Position numbers and translations under genes: made by a program. Of a stretch of 64,000 nucleotides of DNA, positions 17,376 through 26,549 are shown piece by piece. How positions within the stretch are numbered: the stretch's first letter is position 1; every line of letters begins with the position of its first letter. The notes beneath the pieces were generated by a model. The model saw only the letters and a program-made list of their open reading frames with translations. It was not told the origin of the DNA and did no database searches. The DNA comes from Fluviicola sp. (GTDB lineage Bacteria > Bacteroidota > Bacteroidia > Flavobacteriales_D > Crocinitomicaceae): the NCBI RefSeq assembly GCF_029266855.1, contig NZ_JAQSWB010000001.1, positions 186,001 through 250,000 of the forward strand. Reading direction: 5' to 3'.

Positions 17376-18203
17376 TTAGTCACCAAATGTGATCTTGAAA
17401 CCAACCTGTATAAAGAAATTGCTGAAGTTTGCTACCTCTCTCAAATCTTCCCGTGCACTGTTCTGGTCCGTTCCCGTAGGATTTGTTCCTGTATTATTTG
17501 ACGAATTGGTTAATTCATCAACGTAAACGGTTTCTCTGTCGTAAGTATCCATGTTTCCAAGTTCATCACTTCCGTTAACAACATACTTGGTGATCTCTGT
17601 TTCTTTTGATTTTACCCGTAAACTATTAGCTCCGACTTCTGCAAAGAACCCGAATTTCTGACCAAAATGGACGTTTAATCCGACAGCTCCGGTGTAACCC
17701 AAGCTTACTTTTCCGGTAGTTTTCAATTCTACTTCCGTAACAGCTGCAGGATTTGTGCTATTATTAACTTCAGATCGAACGGATCCTATTAACGGAAGAA
17801 CCAAACCTCCGCGTGCATATGCAGAAATCTTTTCCCCGCCTGATTTAATAACGATTGCAGGTGAAATCCGGAACTGATTAGATGATTGAATACGCTCGTA
17901 ATTGCCTGTTGGCACAGTTGCTTCATCGACTACGGTTTTAGATCCGAAAAATCCGTTCAGACCCAATTCAATTCCAAAATGCTCTCCGAACATGTAACCG
18001 GGAGTTAAATTGGCCAGGATACCGCTTCCCAATGTTCCGTAGATGTTTTCTTCGTTGTAGGAAGAAAGCGTGGAAGTTGTACTTGTACCCATTACATGGC
18101 CAGGTGATCCGATCCCATAACCCGCCGAAATACCAAGATTAAATTGTGCAGATGCAGTTCCAAGGGTCATAACTGCCAATACAGGTAAAATTAATTTTTT
18201 CAT
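17376..18203 (-). CDS. Outer-membrane beta-barrel protein
   Basis: 275 residues from ATG 18203, chosen for the signal peptide MKKLILPVLAVMTLGTASAQ; the frame runs 9 codons further to 18230. The mature chain alternates short hydrophobic strands with Gly-rich turns (FNLGISAGYGIGSPG, HFGIELGLNGFFG, KISAYARGGLVLPLIGS, KVSLGYTGAVGLNVHFGQ) and ends FFIQVGFKITFGD with a terminal aromatic strand. This matches the 8-10-stranded OmpW/PorT-like barrels. Residues of about 222-262 form an insert rich in Asn, Thr and Asp, probably a surface loop. Function unknown. Confidence 0.85.
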   Translation of the reverse strand: MKKLILPVLAVMTLGTASAQFNLGISAGYGIGSPGHVMGTSTTSTLSSYNEENIYGTLGSGILANLTPGYMFGEHFGIELGLNGFFGSKTVVDEATVPTGNYERIQSSNQFRISPAIVIKSGGEKISAYARGGLVLPLIGSVRSEVNNSTNPAAVTEVELKTTGKVSLGYTGAVGLNVHFGQKFGFFAEVGANSLRVKSKETEITKYVVNGSDELGNMDTYDRETVYVDELTNSSNNTGTNPTGTDQNSAREDLREVANFSNFFIQVGFKITFGD

Positions 18204-18248
18204 AAGAGAGATTTTAGATTTTATTTGCAATTTAAAGTGTTTTAATTA

Positions 18249-18264
18249 CTTATGCAAGCATAAG
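18249..18264. promoter_or_regulatory. 16-bp palindrome between divergent genes
   Basis: CTTATGC-AA-GCATAAG, perfect 7-bp arms, in the 83-base gap between the divergently transcribed barrel gene and the HD hydrolase gene. Its size and position fit an operator for a dimeric regulator; the regulator is unknown. Confidence 0.4.
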
Positions 18265-18286
18265 ATCATAATATCAGGAAAGTAAA

Positions 18287-18934
18287 ATGAATTTGTTAGA
18301 GGAAGTTAGAAGTATTGTAGAACAGAAGTTTAGAAATGAAAGCGCAGATCACGATTGGTATCACATCGAACGGGTCTTGAAATTGGCAGAATACATCCAG
18401 TCGAAGGAGGGCGGAGATCTGTTGGTGATCCAGCTGGCAGCCTTGCTTCACGATATTTCGGATCACAAGCTGAACGGCGGAATCAAAAATGATTGCGGAA
18501 GGGTTTCAAGAGAGATACTAACCCGTTTAAATGCCGATGAGAAGTTAACTGAACGCGTATGTGATATCGTGGACAAAGTTTCTTTCAAAGGAGCAGGAGT
18601 GAGTGATGTGTATGAAAGCCTTGAACTGGATATTGTGAGGGATGCGGATCGGCTGGATGCGATAGGGGCAATAGGGATTGCAAGGGCTTTTCATTACGGT
18701 GGAAAAAATAACCGGTCTTTCTATGAGCCGGATTTAGGTCCGTCGCTGCACACCGATTTCGATTCCTATTCTTCCGATAAGTCACATACCCTGAATCATT
18801 TTTACGAGAAACTATTGCTTATAAAAGACAGGCTTCGCACAAAAACCGCCCGGGAAATCGGAACAGAGCGGCATCAGATAATGGAGGGATTCGTATCTTC
18901 TTTTCTGAAAGAATGGAATGTTAATTTAAGATGA
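18287..18934 (+). CDS. HD domain phosphohydrolase (YedJ/YpgQ-like)
   Basis: 215 residues, cytoplasmic. The HD metal ligands are visible: H in ADHDWYHIERVLKLA, HD in LAALLHDISDHK, and the final D in IVRDADRLDAIGAIGIARAF. The spacing and the DADRLDAIGAIG block match the YedJ/YpgQ group, which hydrolyse nucleotides or related phosphate compounds in vitro. The in vivo substrate cannot be deduced. It stands alone, with the ROK gene 62 bases downstream on the same strand. Confidence 0.85.
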   Translation: MNLLEEVRSIVEQKFRNESADHDWYHIERVLKLAEYIQSKEGGDLLVIQLAALLHDISDHKLNGGIKNDCGRVSREILTRLNADEKLTERVCDIVDKVSFKGAGVSDVYESLELDIVRDADRLDAIGAIGIARAFHYGGKNNRSFYEPDLGPSLHTDFDSYSSDKSHTLNHFYEKLLLIKDRLRTKTAREIGTERHQIMEGFVSSFLKEWNVNLR

Positions 18935-18996
18935 AGCGATTTGCTAAATCAGTTTACTAAAATTTAATTCTCAAAAAAAAATCCCATTTTTACAAC

Positions 18997-19944
18997 ATGA
19001 TTGAACATGTTGCATTAGGCATAGATATCGGTGGAACCAATACAGCTTATGGTTTGGTGAACCGAAATGGGGAGGTGTTATTTGAAGAATCTATAACAAC
19101 AACGGACTATTTGGATCCGGAAGACCTGGTAGATAAAATTTACCAGGATGTTAAGGAGCATGGTTTTCTGGAAGGGTTACTTGGATTGGGAGTTGGCGCG
19201 CCGAACGGAAATGCTTTTACGGGAAATATTGAATTTGCACCCAATCTCAAATGGAAAGGAATTATTCCTATCGCGGAATTATTTGAGCAGAAATTTCACA
19301 GACCAACCTTGCTTGCAAATGATGCCAATGCGGCTGCAATCGGCGAACATTTGTTCGGAAATGCGAAAGATTTGAATGATTTTGTGCTGATCACACTTGG
19401 GACCGGTTTGGGTTCGGGAATTTTCATCAATGGAGAACTGGTTGTGGGATCACAGGGATTTGCCGGTGAATACGGACATATTCGGGTTGTTCACAACGGA
19501 CGTTTATGTGGCTGTGGAAGAAATGGCTGTTTGGAGACGTATGTTTCAAGTACAGGTGTGGTTCGCAGTGTGAAAGAATTGGAGAGCATTCATAAAGCAG
19601 ATTCCCGCTTAAATGAACTCTCGAAAATTACAGCAAAGGATGTTTTTCAGGCTGCAAGTTCCGGGGATGAATTCGCTTGTGAGATCGTCGATTATACGGC
19701 TGAAATGCTGGGTTCTGCTTTGGCAGACTTTGCGGCTTTTTCCAATCCGAAAGCGTATGTTCTTTTTGGAGGATTGGCACAGAGCGGTGCATATTTCTCC
19801 GAAAAAGTAAAAAAACACATGGAGGCAAACCTGCTTCAAATATACCAGGGGCATATTGAAATTCGTAATTCAGCTCTTCACGACATGAATGCCGCAGTAT
19901 TAGGTACGGCAGCTTCCATGTTCTGGAAAGCGATCAAAAAGTAA
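18997..19944 (+). CDS. ROK family sugar kinase (glucokinase-like)
   Basis: 315 residues. The ATP phosphate loop is LGIDIGGTNTAYGLV at the start and the ROK zinc site is CGCGRNGCLETYVS at about residues 168-181. The segment NDANAAAIGEHLFGNAKD provides the catalytic aspartate region. There is no DNA-binding extension, so it is a kinase rather than a repressor. It is 4 bases upstream of a GH92 mannosidase gene, which suggests that the phosphorylated sugar is one released from a glycan, mannose or glucose. Substrate inferred from context only. Confidence 0.9.
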   Translation: MIEHVALGIDIGGTNTAYGLVNRNGEVLFEESITTTDYLDPEDLVDKIYQDVKEHGFLEGLLGLGVGAPNGNAFTGNIEFAPNLKWKGIIPIAELFEQKFHRPTLLANDANAAAIGEHLFGNAKDLNDFVLITLGTGLGSGIFINGELVVGSQGFAGEYGHIRVVHNGRLCGCGRNGCLETYVSSTGVVRSVKELESIHKADSRLNELSKITAKDVFQAASSGDEFACEIVDYTAEMLGSALADFAAFSNPKAYVLFGGLAQSGAYFSEKVKKHMEANLLQIYQGHIEIRNSALHDMNAAVLGTAASMFWKAIKK

Positions 19945-19948
19945 GGGC

Positions 19949-22918
19949 ATGAAAAATATTCTACTAGCAGTTACACTTATTTATTCCTCGGCAGGTTTTT
20001 CTCAAATCCAGGAATTAAAAACTAATTCGGATGCGGCAAGAGGTAAAGTTGTTCCAAATAAAATGGTCGATGTGAGACCAAATCCATCTCAATATGTAAA
20101 CACATTTGTTGGGACGGGTGGACACGGACATACTTTTCCGGGGCCGGTTCTTCCCTTCGGGATGGTTCAGGTTGGTCCTGATACACGTTATGAAGGATGG
20201 GACGGATGCGGAGGCTATCACTATTCGGATTCGGTAATTTACGGATTCAGTCACACACACTTAAGTGGTACGGGAATTCCGGATTATGCAGATGTTTTGT
20301 TAGTTCCCCAGCAGGGAAAACTAAATGCCGTTCCGGGATATAAAAAAGCCGGGGGATTTGGTTCCGCTTTTAAACATTCGAAAGAAACGGCAGTTCCTGG
20401 ATATTATCATGTGGAAATGGAAAATGGCATTACTGCCGATCTGACTGCAACTTTGCATTGTGCTTTGCACCGTTATCGCTTTTCAAATCCGAAAGGAAAA
20501 CGATATATTATTATTGATTTGGGATACCGGGACCGCGTTTTGGAAGTCGCTGCAACCAAAACTTCCGCTACTTCAGTTTCCGGCAGACGTATTTCCGAAG
20601 CCTGGGCTGCTCATCAGCACTTGCATTTTAATCTGGAAACTTCTGTTCCCTTCACGAAAACAAAATGGATTGAAGACAAAGAAGAAGGAAATTATTTGTT
20701 TGTAATGGAATTTCCCGAAGGAGTAAAAGAGATCTCGGTACGTGTAGGGATTTCAGGAACAGATGAAGAAGGTGCTGCCTCCAATCTGAAAGCGGAACTG
20801 ACAAATTTCGACTTTGATATTGTGCGTGCAAGAGCAACTTTAGCCTGGGATACGGAATTAGGTAAGATCCAGGTTAAATCTTCACAGAAGGATGTTTTAA
20901 CCAATTTCTATACAGCGCTTTATCATACTTGTGTTCATCCTTCACTTTGGACGGATGTAGACGGAAGGTACCGCGATTACAAGGACCAGATTCAGAAATC
21001 GGAAAGTTCCCTGTATTCTGTTTTTTCTTTGTGGGATACTTACAGGGGCGCAAATCCGCTGTATACCATTACGCAGCCTCGAAAAGTGTTGGATTTTGTC
21101 GAATCTTTCCAGCAACAATACAAGAATACGGGCTTACTTCCTGTTTGGACATTATCCAACAATGAAACGAATTGCATGATCGGGTATCATTCGGTGTCGG
21201 TCATTACGGATGCTTATTTGAAAGGCATTCCCTTAAAGGATCCGGAAGGATTGTTGGAAGCGATGATCGCCAGCAGTACTGCAGATCAATTCGGAAAAAA
21301 ACAATACGATGAGATCGGTTTCATCTCTGCAAATACGCTTGCGGAGTCTGTTTCCAGGACGCTTGAATATGCATACGACGATTGGTGTATTTCGAAATTT
21401 GCCGAGAAACTGGGGAAAGCGGATATAGCAAAAAAATACCAGGTCCGTTCGGCAAACTGGATGAATTTAATACATCCCGAAACGCGTTTCTTTCAACCGA
21501 GAAAAGACGGTGTTTTCTTGCCTTTCTTCAAACCGAATGAGGTAAACCACCATTTTACGGAAGCGAACGGGTGGCAATATTCTTTGGCTGCCCCACAGCA
21601 CATCCAGGCTTTGATTGATATGCACGGTGGAAATGAAGGAATGGTAAATTTCCTGGATACTCTATTCCTGGGTTCTTCTTCTATGTCGGGTAGAGAGCAG
21701 GCGGATATCACGGGATTGATCGGTCAGTATGCACACGGGAATGAACCATCGCATCACATGGCATATACCTACAATTATTGCGGTGCTCCCGAAAAGACAC
21801 AGTTTTTCGTTGATTCCATTTTAAAAACGTTTTATACCAATACGCCCGACGGACTTTCAGGTAATGAAGACTGCGGACAAATGTCGGCATGGTATGTACT
21901 AAGTTCTATGGGCTTTTACCCGGTTGCTCCGGGAAGTCCGACTTATGCAATCGGAAGACCAATGATGGATCAGGTATTGATTCATGGCGAAAAGGCTGAT
22001 TTTGAAATCAAAGTGCTTAAAAATTCGGCAGAGAATAAATTTGTGCAGTCGATTTCCTGGAACGGAAAGGCGTACCAGAAACTGTATATCACTCACCAGA
22101 TGATCGCGGATGGCGGGATTTTGGAAATTTCCATGGGACCGAAACCGAATAAACAGCTTGTAAATTATGAGCTGGATCTAAGAAATGAAATAAGTCCGGC
22201 TTTTGTTCCTGTTCCTTTTTTCACGACCAATCAAACCATGTTCGAAACGAATATGGAGTTGGGAATTGATGTTCTTTTCTTCGAAAAAGGTAAAATATAC
22301 TACAGTTTCGACGGAGTAAAATTCCAGCCATTCTACAAGCAGGGAGGCAAAAATATCCGGCTTGCCGAAACAACGGAAGTCTATGCAAAAGTCGTTCGTG
22401 AAGACGGAAATGAAAGCAAGGTGATTAAAACCTTACTGACAAAATATGTGCGGGACAAGAAGATCACTTTGTCGACAGAATATGCCAATCAATATTCAGG
22501 TGGCGGTTCTCAGGCTTTGGTCGACGGACAAGAGGGAACCGAAGAATACCGTGGGACGGAATGGCAGGGCACTTTCGGGAAAAATGTACAGGGCGTGATC
22601 GAATTGAATGAGGTGAGAGAGATTTCCCTGGTTCAGTTTTCTTACCTGCAGGACCAAAAATCTTGGATTTTCCCTCCGAAAAGTGTGAGCATGGAAGTTT
22701 CGACCGACGGAGTTAATTACCGCAAATTGGGCAAAGTTCCAGGTGTAACGGTAAAAGAAGGAGCAGGCCTGAAAACTGGAGAGATCAGTTTCGAAATTGC
22801 CCCGACTACCTGTAAGTTTATCCGCTTCAGTGTCGAAAACTACGGGCCATGTCCGGATTGGCATTTGGGTAAGGGAAATCAAACCTGGTTGTTCCTGGAT
22901 GAAATCACAATAAAGTAA
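19949..22918 (+). CDS. GH92 alpha-mannosidase with C-terminal discoidin-like domain
   Basis: 989 residues with a signal peptide (MKNILLAVTLIYSSAGFSQ). Residues of about 45-290 are the GH92 N-terminal beta-sandwich (NTFVGTGGHGHTFPG, DGCGGYHYSD). Residues 300-760 are the catalytic helical barrel (SLWDTYRGANPLYTI, HGNEPSHHMAYTYNYCG, GNEDCGQMSAWYV). A short chitobiase-like segment (KIYYSFDGVKFQPFY) and a discoidin/F5-8 type domain (about 840-989, ending TWLFLDEITIK) follow. GH92 enzymes are calcium-dependent exo-alpha-mannosidases acting on N-glycans or yeast mannan. No T9SS tail, so probably periplasmic. Linked to the ROK kinase by a 4-base gap. Confidence 0.93.
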   Translation: MKNILLAVTLIYSSAGFSQIQELKTNSDAARGKVVPNKMVDVRPNPSQYVNTFVGTGGHGHTFPGPVLPFGMVQVGPDTRYEGWDGCGGYHYSDSVIYGFSHTHLSGTGIPDYADVLLVPQQGKLNAVPGYKKAGGFGSAFKHSKETAVPGYYHVEMENGITADLTATLHCALHRYRFSNPKGKRYIIIDLGYRDRVLEVAATKTSATSVSGRRISEAWAAHQHLHFNLETSVPFTKTKWIEDKEEGNYLFVMEFPEGVKEISVRVGISGTDEEGAASNLKAELTNFDFDIVRARATLAWDTELGKIQVKSSQKDVLTNFYTALYHTCVHPSLWTDVDGRYRDYKDQIQKSESSLYSVFSLWDTYRGANPLYTITQPRKVLDFVESFQQQYKNTGLLPVWTLSNNETNCMIGYHSVSVITDAYLKGIPLKDPEGLLEAMIASSTADQFGKKQYDEIGFISANTLAESVSRTLEYAYDDWCISKFAEKLGKADIAKKYQVRSANWMNLIHPETRFFQPRKDGVFLPFFKPNEVNHHFTEANGWQYSLAAPQHIQALIDMHGGNEGMVNFLDTLFLGSSSMSGREQADITGLIGQYAHGNEPSHHMAYTYNYCGAPEKTQFFVDSILKTFYTNTPDGLSGNEDCGQMSAWYVLSSMGFYPVAPGSPTYAIGRPMMDQVLIHGEKADFEIKVLKNSAENKFVQSISWNGKAYQKLYITHQMIADGGILEISMGPKPNKQLVNYELDLRNEISPAFVPVPFFTTNQTMFETNMELGIDVLFFEKGKIYYSFDGVKFQPFYKQGGKNIRLAETTEVYAKVVREDGNESKVIKTLLTKYVRDKKITLSTEYANQYSGGGSQALVDGQEGTEEYRGTEWQGTFGKNVQGVIELNEVREISLVQFSYLQDQKSWIFPPKSVSMEVSTDGVNYRKLGKVPGVTVKEGAGLKTGEISFEIAPTTCKFIRFSVENYGPCPDWHLGKGNQTWLFLDEITIK

Positions 22919-22923
22919 TTAAA

Positions 22924-22941
22924 AATTCAAAAGGCAAAATT
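22924..22941. repeat. 18-bp word, inverted copy of 12044-12061
   Basis: Exact reverse complement of the word at 12044-12061, located just after the GH92 stop codon. See that entry. Confidence 0.5.
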
Positions 22942-23094
22942 CAAAATAGGAGGATTTGTTTAAGTTGAAGGATTTCAACTCTAAGGACTTTTTGCATTTT
23001 GCATTCATAATTTTGAATTAATATTATACAAACGGTCAATTGTACACATTAAAAAGTTGTTACCTTTAGCGCTCTTTTAAAATAAATCTAAAGA

Positions 23095-25221
23095 ATGAAA
23101 AAAATACTAATCGTTTTGGTCTTATTGACCTATTCAATGGGTAACATTGCTCGTGCAGATGAGGGAATGTGGCTTCCGTTTTTGATCGGGAGAAACTATG
23201 AAGACATGAAAAAACATGGCTTGAAATTAACTCAAGAGCAAATTTACTCAATCAACAAGTCGTCATTAAAGGATGCAGTAATCTCTTTCGGAGGTTTTTG
23301 TACCGGTGAGATCATTTCGAACCAAGGTTTGGTTTTGACAAATCACCACTGTGGTTACGATGCAATTGCAGGAGCTTCAACGAAAGAACATAACTACCTG
23401 GACAATGGTTTCTGGGCAAAGAATTTCAAAGAAGAAATCGCAGTAAAAGGATTGACGGCAACCTTCATGATCCGCATGGAAGATGTAACTTCCCAGGTGA
23501 TGAAGGAATTGAATGCTAAAATGACTCCGGAGGAGCGTGCTAAGAAAATCAAAGAAGTAACGGATATTTTGGTGAAAGACGCTACAACAGGTACTCATTA
23601 CGAAGCATTTGTTCGCGATTTTTATGATGGAAATGAATTCTATTTATTCGTTAAGGAAACGTTCAAAGATGTTCGTTTGGTAGGAACACCTCCGCAATCC
23701 GCAGGAAAATTCGGTGGAGATACGGATAACTGGGAATGGCCGCGTCATACTGCAGATTTCTCTATGTTCCGCGTTTACGCAGGATCGGATAACAAGCCGG
23801 CTGATTTCAGCGATGACAACGTTCCTTTGAAACCAAAACACTCTTTACCAATCTCATTGAAAGGTGTGAAACAAGGTGATTACGCAATGATCATGGGCTT
23901 CCCGGGAAGAACTAACCGTTATTTGACTTCTTACGGTGTTGAGCAGGCAATTTCTTTGGAGCAACCTAAAATTGTTGACATCCGTGCTAAGAAATTAGAG
24001 ATCATGAAAAAATACATGGATAAAGATGTAACAGTTCGTTTGCATTATTCTTCTAAATATGCGCAGGTTGCCAACTACTGGAAATACTTTATCGGTCAGA
24101 CAAAACAGTTGCAGGGAAATCATGTTGCTGATAAGAAAAGAAAAATCGAAGATGATTTCACGAAGTATTCAGCCGGAAAGGCAGAATACACCAATGTGCT
24201 TTCGGATATTGAGTCTGCTTTCAAAGCTACGAATGATGTAGTTTATATCAAGGTGTACCAAAGTGAGTTTGTTCGCCAGGTAGATATCAATTCGGTAGTT
24301 TATTTCTACAAAATGGCATTGGACGCGAAAAAATCAGGAAACGAGGAGCGTTACAATATGATCCTGGATGCTGCAAAAGCAACTGCCGAAGAAATTTACG
24401 CTGAGCGTTCAATGGATATCGAGTTGGAGACTTTGGAAGAAGTATTGAAAATGTACATCCGCGACGTTCCGATGGAACAGCAGGTTGGAATTACACGATC
24501 TATCGGTGCTGACGGTCTTGCTGCTTTCATGAGCCGCATCAAAATGAATTCCATTTTCGCTTCGAAAGAGCGTTACGAAGAATTCATGAAAAACTTCGAC
24601 GCAGAGAAATTGAGCCAGGATCCTTTGTTCATTTTGATCAAAGATTTGGACAATGCGTACCAGGCTGCAATGGGGCAGGAAGCGGTTAAATCTGCAAATG
24701 CGAAATTAACACTTGCAAACCGTGCGTTTGTAAAAGGAGTTCGCGAAATGCAGCCAAACAAAAAGTTCTATCCGAATGCAAACTCAACGATGCGTTTGAC
24801 TTACGGAAATGTATTGGATTACGATCCGCGTGACGCTGTTCATTACGACTATTTCACAACGCTTGACGGTGTGATGCAGAAAGAAGATCCAAACAACCCG
24901 GAATTCGTTGTAGATCCGCGTATCAAGGAATTGTGGATGAAGAAAGACTACGGTCAGTACGCTTCCAATGGGAAATTGCCTGTAAACTTCCTTTCGAACA
25001 ACGACATCACAGGAGGTAACTCCGGTTCACCGGTTATCAATGCAAACGGAGAATTGATCGGTACGGCATTTGACGGTAACTGGGAAGCAATGTCCGGCGA
25101 CATCTACTTCGAACCGAACATTCAGCGCACAATCTCTTTGGACGTACGTTACACGCTTTGGTTGGTAGACAAGTGCTACGGAGCAACGAATTTGATTAAT
25201 GAAATGAAATTGGTTAAATAA
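23095..25221 (+). CDS. S46 family dipeptidyl-peptidase, DPP7-like
   Basis: 708 residues, typical for S46. Signal peptide MKKILIVLVLLTYSMGNIARA, then the chymotrypsin-fold halves separated by a long helical domain (about 240-560). The triad is visible: His85 in TNHHCGYDA, Asp221 in WPRHTADFS and Ser643 in GGNSGSPV. The residue 18 positions after the catalytic serine is Gly661 (AFDGNWEAM). In this family Gly here goes with DPP7 (bulky hydrophobic P1) and Arg with DPP11 (Asp/Glu P1), so I infer DPP7-type specificity. It releases N-terminal dipeptides in the periplasm during peptide feeding. Confidence 0.93.
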   Translation: MKKILIVLVLLTYSMGNIARADEGMWLPFLIGRNYEDMKKHGLKLTQEQIYSINKSSLKDAVISFGGFCTGEIISNQGLVLTNHHCGYDAIAGASTKEHNYLDNGFWAKNFKEEIAVKGLTATFMIRMEDVTSQVMKELNAKMTPEERAKKIKEVTDILVKDATTGTHYEAFVRDFYDGNEFYLFVKETFKDVRLVGTPPQSAGKFGGDTDNWEWPRHTADFSMFRVYAGSDNKPADFSDDNVPLKPKHSLPISLKGVKQGDYAMIMGFPGRTNRYLTSYGVEQAISLEQPKIVDIRAKKLEIMKKYMDKDVTVRLHYSSKYAQVANYWKYFIGQTKQLQGNHVADKKRKIEDDFTKYSAGKAEYTNVLSDIESAFKATNDVVYIKVYQSEFVRQVDINSVVYFYKMALDAKKSGNEERYNMILDAAKATAEEIYAERSMDIELETLEEVLKMYIRDVPMEQQVGITRSIGADGLAAFMSRIKMNSIFASKERYEEFMKNFDAEKLSQDPLFILIKDLDNAYQAAMGQEAVKSANAKLTLANRAFVKGVREMQPNKKFYPNANSTMRLTYGNVLDYDPRDAVHYDYFTTLDGVMQKEDPNNPEFVVDPRIKELWMKKDYGQYASNGKLPVNFLSNNDITGGNSGSPVINANGELIGTAFDGNWEAMSGDIYFEPNIQRTISLDVRYTLWLVDKCYGATNLINEMKLVK

Positions 25222-25242
25222 GTTTTGACCGATACGAAATAG

Positions 25243-25272
25243 AAAAAGCCCCGACATATTGTTGGGGCTTTT
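25243..25272 (+). terminator. Intrinsic terminator of the S46 peptidase gene
   Basis: Stem GCCCCGACA / TGTTGGGGC (25248-25268, one G-T pair) flanked by AAAAA and followed by TTTTCTTTT, about 22 bases past the stop codon. Confidence 0.88.
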
Positions 25273-25371
25273 CTTTTACATAGCATTTGAATAGGGTGTT
25301 ATTTCTAACAAATGAAAGGTAATCATAGCTGAATACTCATGAACAGTCATGTTTTTTTTAATCATTTAGGT

Positions 25372-26376
25372 TTATTCAATCAGTAATTTTTCTCTCACCT
25401 GTTCGCCCTTGATATTGCTAAATTGAAGGAAGTATAAACCCGCAAGCAAATGTGAGATACTTATTTTGTCGCTTTTTTCAAGCGTAAGTGTTTGTCCGAG
25501 CTGGTTTGTTACCAGGACATCGCTGTTTAGATTTTCGATGGATATAAAATCTGAAGCCGGATTCGGGTAGATAAGTACTTGTTCGGCAGTTTGTTCATCA
25601 ATACCCAAAACTGCTCTGTGTTTAGTCAGGTAGTACTTCAAAGGTCCGTTTGTGTTGTGCCAGAACTCAATGAACAGGTTTTCCTCATCCATAAACTTGA
25701 TGTAGCGCAGTTCATACTCGTTAGTGCTAACCCCAAAATCGATCGTAATGTGTCCGTTTGCATATCCCGAAGCCAAAATATTATAGACGCTCATGGTTTT
25801 CAGATTAGAAGCCTGGGTTATTCCGTAATAAAAAACGGGGAGAAAGGTGTCATCGTTTGGACCCAAACAACTCGTTGATGTGGTCGTGTCGATATAATTT
25901 CCGTTAGACAGAATCTTTACCTTGACCGAATAATCGCAGGTCCAGGGAGTCGAAGTATAGCCGAACCAATCGCCAGGAAGATAGTTGTTGTATTGTGTCC
26001 AGGATAGATTTGTCAGGTAGTTTGCATTTGGATTGTAGCTGTAATCGATCACATAAGTGGCGGAACTTATAAAGCTTTGTAAGGCTCCTTTAATGGCAAT
26101 TGCTTTCAACGTTACCTGGTTACCATTTCCTGAAATGGGGATAATGCCTGTGTATTGGGTTGATGAACTGGTGGGTGCTGAACCGTCCAATGTATAATAG
26201 ATCGTACAATTTGGAGTAGTAGGTGTAAGGGTCACTTGAATATTGGAATTGTACCTTCCGGATAAGTGAGAGAATTTCGGAGAATAGACATTCGAATTTG
26301 TCTGGGAAAATGTGCTGCTGACAAAAAGGAATAGCACGGCAATGAATGATACTAATTTAGATGGTTTACGCGTCAT
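25372..26376 (-). CDS. T9SS-secreted protein with chitobiase-C-terminal-like domain
   Basis: 334 residues. Signal peptide ends at STFSQ (residue 25). Residues of about 30-110 match the CHB_HEX_C-like fold: a beta-sandwich often attached to glycoside hydrolases (LTPTTPNCTIYYTLDGSAPT ... VTLKAIAIKG). The middle (115-255) is unrecognised and aromatic-rich. The last 75 residues are a T9SS type A sorting domain (VLIYPNPASDFISIENL, then GLYFLQF and EKLLIE). Surface-exposed; possibly a carbohydrate-contacting protein, but no catalytic domain is visible. Confidence 0.85.
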   Translation of the reverse strand: MTRKPSKLVSFIAVLFLFVSSTFSQTNSNVYSPKFSHLSGRYNSNIQVTLTPTTPNCTIYYTLDGSAPTSSSTQYTGIIPISGNGNQVTLKAIAIKGALQSFISSATYVIDYSYNPNANYLTNLSWTQYNNYLPGDWFGYTSTPWTCDYSVKVKILSNGNYIDTTTSTSCLGPNDDTFLPVFYYGITQASNLKTMSVYNILASGYANGHITIDFGVSTNEYELRYIKFMDEENLFIEFWHNTNGPLKYYLTKHRAVLGIDEQTAEQVLIYPNPASDFISIENLNSDVLVTNQLGQTLTLEKSDKISISHLLAGLYFLQFSNIKGEQVREKLLIE

Positions 26377-26471
26377 GTTTTTAGATTTAAGTTGTTTTCA
26401 AAAACACTCCATCCTACATAATTTATGCCAAAAAATCCCAATTCAATATGTTTTGATCTCCTGAAATGTCG

Positions 26472-26516
26472 GAACTACTCGAATTGACATGAACGGAATG
26501 TATCGGGAATGACAGG
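26472..26516. repeat. 45-bp intergenic direct repeat, copy 1
   Basis: 40 of 45 bases match 27830-27874 in the same orientation (starts GAACTACTCGAATTGAC, ends GACAGG). It lies in the 3' flank of the WG-repeat gene (minus strand). The ends CTCGA and TCGGG are near-inverted. Confidence 0.8.
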
Positions 26517-26549
26517 GGGAAGGCTCGCTCTTTGCGGTAAAAAAGAAAC

